This document shows, piece by piece, positions 62,259-64,000 of a DNA stretch of 64,000 bases. The position numbers and the translations under genes were made by a program. The notes under the pieces were generated by a model. The model searched no databases. It had not been told where the DNA came from and saw only the letters and a program-made list of their open reading frames with translations. Location: contig NZ_JBHRYQ010000001.1 in assembly GCF_042649125.1 (NCBI RefSeq), positions 1 through 64,000 on the forward strand, in the 5' to 3' direction. Position 1 is the first letter of the stretch; every line of letters starts with the position of its first letter. Source of the DNA: Leadbetterella lacunae. Lineage in GTDB: Bacteria; Bacteroidota; Bacteroidia; Cytophagales; Spirosomataceae.

Positions 62259-63467
62259 ATGTCACGTAAAATAAGGATGGGCATGATTGGCGGAAGCCTT
62301 GAAGCCTTTATAGGAGCTGTTCATAGGAGAGGTGCCGCACTAGACGGCGAGATTGAATTGGTATGTGGAGCATTCAGCTCTAATCCCGAAAAATCAAAGA
62401 AAACAGGAGAGGCATTGTACTTAGACCCCAAAAGGGTGTACGGCTCTTTCGAAGAAATGATTTTAACGGAAAAAGCACTTCCAGAAGGTGAGCGAATGGA
62501 CTTCGTTTCTATCGTTACCCCCAATCACGTGCATTTTGAAGCTGCCAAATTTGCCTTAGAAAATGGCTTTCATGTGGTGTTGGATAAACCCATAACCCTC
62601 AACATGGAAGAAGCAAAGGAGCTGAAAACGGTGATAGAAAACTCCGGCTTGTTGTTTGCCCTAACGCACAACTACACCGCATACCCAATGGTAAAAGAGG
62701 CCAGAGCCATAGTAAAATCTGGTGCCATAGGAAAAATCAGAAAAGTAATCGTAGAATATCCCCAAGGATGGCTGTCGCAGTTAGTAGAAGCTACCGGACA
62801 AAAGCAAGCCGCTTGGAGAACCGACCCTGCCAGATGTGGAGCTGCAGGTGGAGTAGGTGATATAGGTACGCACGCCGAAAACTTGGCCGAATACATCACA
62901 GGCTTACAAATAACGGAGCTTTGTGCAGACCTGACGATTTTTGTGGAAGGACGCCAGTTAGACGACGACGCTAATATTCTCTTAAGATTTGATAACGGTG
63001 CCAAAGGGATTTTGCACAACAGTCAGATTTGTAATGGAGAAGAAAACGACCTAAACATAAGAGTTTACGGTGAGTTTGGCGGCCTCAAGTGGAGACAAAT
63101 GGAGCCGAACACCTTAGAACTTACCAACCAAGAAACAGGTTCGCGGATAATTAGAACGGGAGTGGGTAACTTGTCAAAACATGCACAAGCACATACTCGT
63201 CAGCCAGCCGGCCATCCTGAGGGTTATGTGGAAACTTTTGCGAATATCTATCGAAACTTCGCTTACGCACTTCGTGCCCGCTGGGGTACCGAAGAGAGAG
63301 CCGTGGCACAAGGTACCCTAGGCGGCACTCAAGACGATGCCAACGGTTATGATCCCGAAATTCACGATTTTCCGGGTGTGGAGGCAGGTCTGAGAGGCAT
63401 GGCTTTCATAAACACCGTAGTGAAATCTAACGCAAGCGAAGAGAAGTGGACCAAATTTGAAATATAA
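62259..63467 (+). CDS. Gfo/Idh/MocA family oxidoreductase
   Basis: A 402-aa NAD(P)-dependent enzyme. The Rossmann start is KIRMGMIGGSLEAFIGAVHR, with VSIVTPNHVHFEAAKFALEN near 89-108 and the cofactor/catalytic HVVLDKP (DKP in place of the common EKP, near 113). The C-terminal sheet domain includes GAAGGVGDIGTHAENLAEYITGL near 196-218 with the active-site Asp-x-x-x-His. There is no export signal. Such enzymes oxidise or epimerise sugars and inositols at a hydroxyl carbon. It is followed after 15 bp by a second member, and the two probably act in one pathway with the MFS carrier. Confidence 0.93.
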   Translation: MSRKIRMGMIGGSLEAFIGAVHRRGAALDGEIELVCGAFSSNPEKSKKTGEALYLDPKRVYGSFEEMILTEKALPEGERMDFVSIVTPNHVHFEAAKFALENGFHVVLDKPITLNMEEAKELKTVIENSGLLFALTHNYTAYPMVKEARAIVKSGAIGKIRKVIVEYPQGWLSQLVEATGQKQAAWRTDPARCGAAGGVGDIGTHAENLAEYITGLQITELCADLTIFVEGRQLDDDANILLRFDNGAKGILHNSQICNGEENDLNIRVYGEFGGLKWRQMEPNTLELTNQETGSRIIRTGVGNLSKHAQAHTRQPAGHPEGYVETFANIYRNFAYALRARWGTEERAVAQGTLGGTQDDANGYDPEIHDFPGVEAGLRGMAFINTVVKSNASEEKWTKFEI

Positions 63468-63482
63468 ATATAACGTTATAAG

Positions 63483-64000
63483 ATGTCTAAAATTAAAGTT
63501 GGAGTAGTAGGAACTGGTTTTATCGGACCGGCACACATAGAAGCACTAAGGCGTTTGCCCAATATTGAGGTAACGGCCCTTTGTGAAGTAAACATAGAAT
63601 TAGCTACCCAAAAAGCAGCTCAGCTGGGCATTGAAAGACCTTGCACCTTTGAGCAGCTTTTGGCTATGGAAGATATTCAGTGTGTGCACATCTGCACGCC
63701 TAACTTTCTGCATTATTCGCAGTCAAAAGCTGCTTTGCTAGCCGGTAAACACGTGGTTTGTGAAAAACCATTGGCCAAAGACCTTGTAGAGGCAGAGGAA
63801 TTAGTAAAAATAGCAGCAGAAACTGGACTGGTAAACGCCGTGCATTTTAATTTGAGATACTACCCCCTTGTACGTCAAATGAAAACCATGCGTGAAAAAG
63901 GCGAATTGGGCGAGATATACTCGGTTATCGGGTCATATCTACAAGATTGGCTGTTTTATGCTACAGATTACAACTGGAGACTTGAGCCAGACAAATCAGG
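63483..64000 (+). CDS. Gfo/Idh/MocA family oxidoreductase (cut by window end)
   Basis: The first 172 codons are in the window. KIKVGVVGTGFIGPAHIEAL is the nucleotide-binding start (GxGxxG-type), VHICTPNFLHYSQSKAALLA is near 70-89, and KHVVCEKPLAKDLVEAEELV near 92-111 carries the EKP motif. The frame is open to the end of the sequence (DWLFYATDYNWRLEPDKSG). It follows the first oxidoreductase by 15 bp, so they are one operon. Sequence identity between the two is low, implying different substrates or steps. Confidence 0.92.
   Translation, partial: MSKIKVGVVGTGFIGPAHIEALRRLPNIEVTALCEVNIELATQKAAQLGIERPCTFEQLLAMEDIQCVHICTPNFLHYSQSKAALLAGKHVVCEKPLAKDLVEAEELVKIAAETGLVNAVHFNLRYYPLVRQMKTMREKGELGEIYSVIGSYLQDWLFYATDYNWRLEPDKS

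Overview
The window looks like a chromosome piece from a Bacteroidota bacterium, probably of the order Cytophagales. It is AT-rich, encodes two SusC/SusD pairs, an ECF sigma/FecR switch, lipoproteins with Cys lipoboxes and an OmpA/PD40 envelope protein. Many intergenic regions lack Shine-Dalgarno sequences. The genus cannot be fixed from the sequence alone.

Left edge (1-3.0 kb, minus strand): the start of a GH3 beta-glucosidase-like gene and a GMC oxidoreductase gene, both broken by many one-base frameshifts. Between them lies a roughly 316-bp element with 13-bp perfect inverted ends. An intact gluconate-dehydrogenase-subunit-3-like gene follows. Most of the frameshifts shorten homopolymers and the protein text stays well conserved, so consensus error is at least as likely as gene decay.

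3.0-42.3 kb: a large polysaccharide utilization locus aimed, by inference, at a sulfated rhamnose-containing polymer such as an ulvan-like or sulfated rhamnan polysaccharide. The minus-strand arm holds ECF sigma, FecR, an STN-domain SusC, SusD, a sulfatase-GH78 fusion, a GH78 alpha-L-rhamnosidase and a GH106-like hydrolase. The plus-strand arm holds a heparinase II/III-fold lyase-like protein, a nucleoside-hydrolase-like protein with a nonsense codon, three sulfatases, two GH78 rhamnosidases flanking a cytoplasmic AraA/FucI-type isomerase, and a second SusC/SusD pair. An AraC-type regulator in this arm carries an in-frame stop between its sensor and DNA-binding domains. The predicted flow is outer-membrane import by SusCD, lyase cleavage, periplasmic desulfation, rhamnose release, and isomerisation of a released sugar in the cytoplasm.

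42.3-47.5 kb: an Arr-type rifampin ADP-ribosyltransferase, two small unknown genes, a transposase relic with a tandem duplication, tRNA-Thr(UGU) with a terminator, and a DUF349 protein.

47.5-59.9 kb: housekeeping and envelope genes. These are pdxH, an OstA/LptA-like gene, tilS, a PorE-like OmpA/PD40 protein, three copies of a 70-bp hairpin repeat, recN, a small lipoprotein, a SCO-cytochrome c pair, an lptC-like gene, an outer-membrane beta-barrel gene and coaX.

59.9-64.0 kb: an MFS transporter and a small membrane protein with a Coq4-like motif on the minus strand, then two tandem Gfo/Idh/MocA oxidoreductases on the plus strand. The second is cut by the window end. A LacI-type palindrome sits in the divergent gap.
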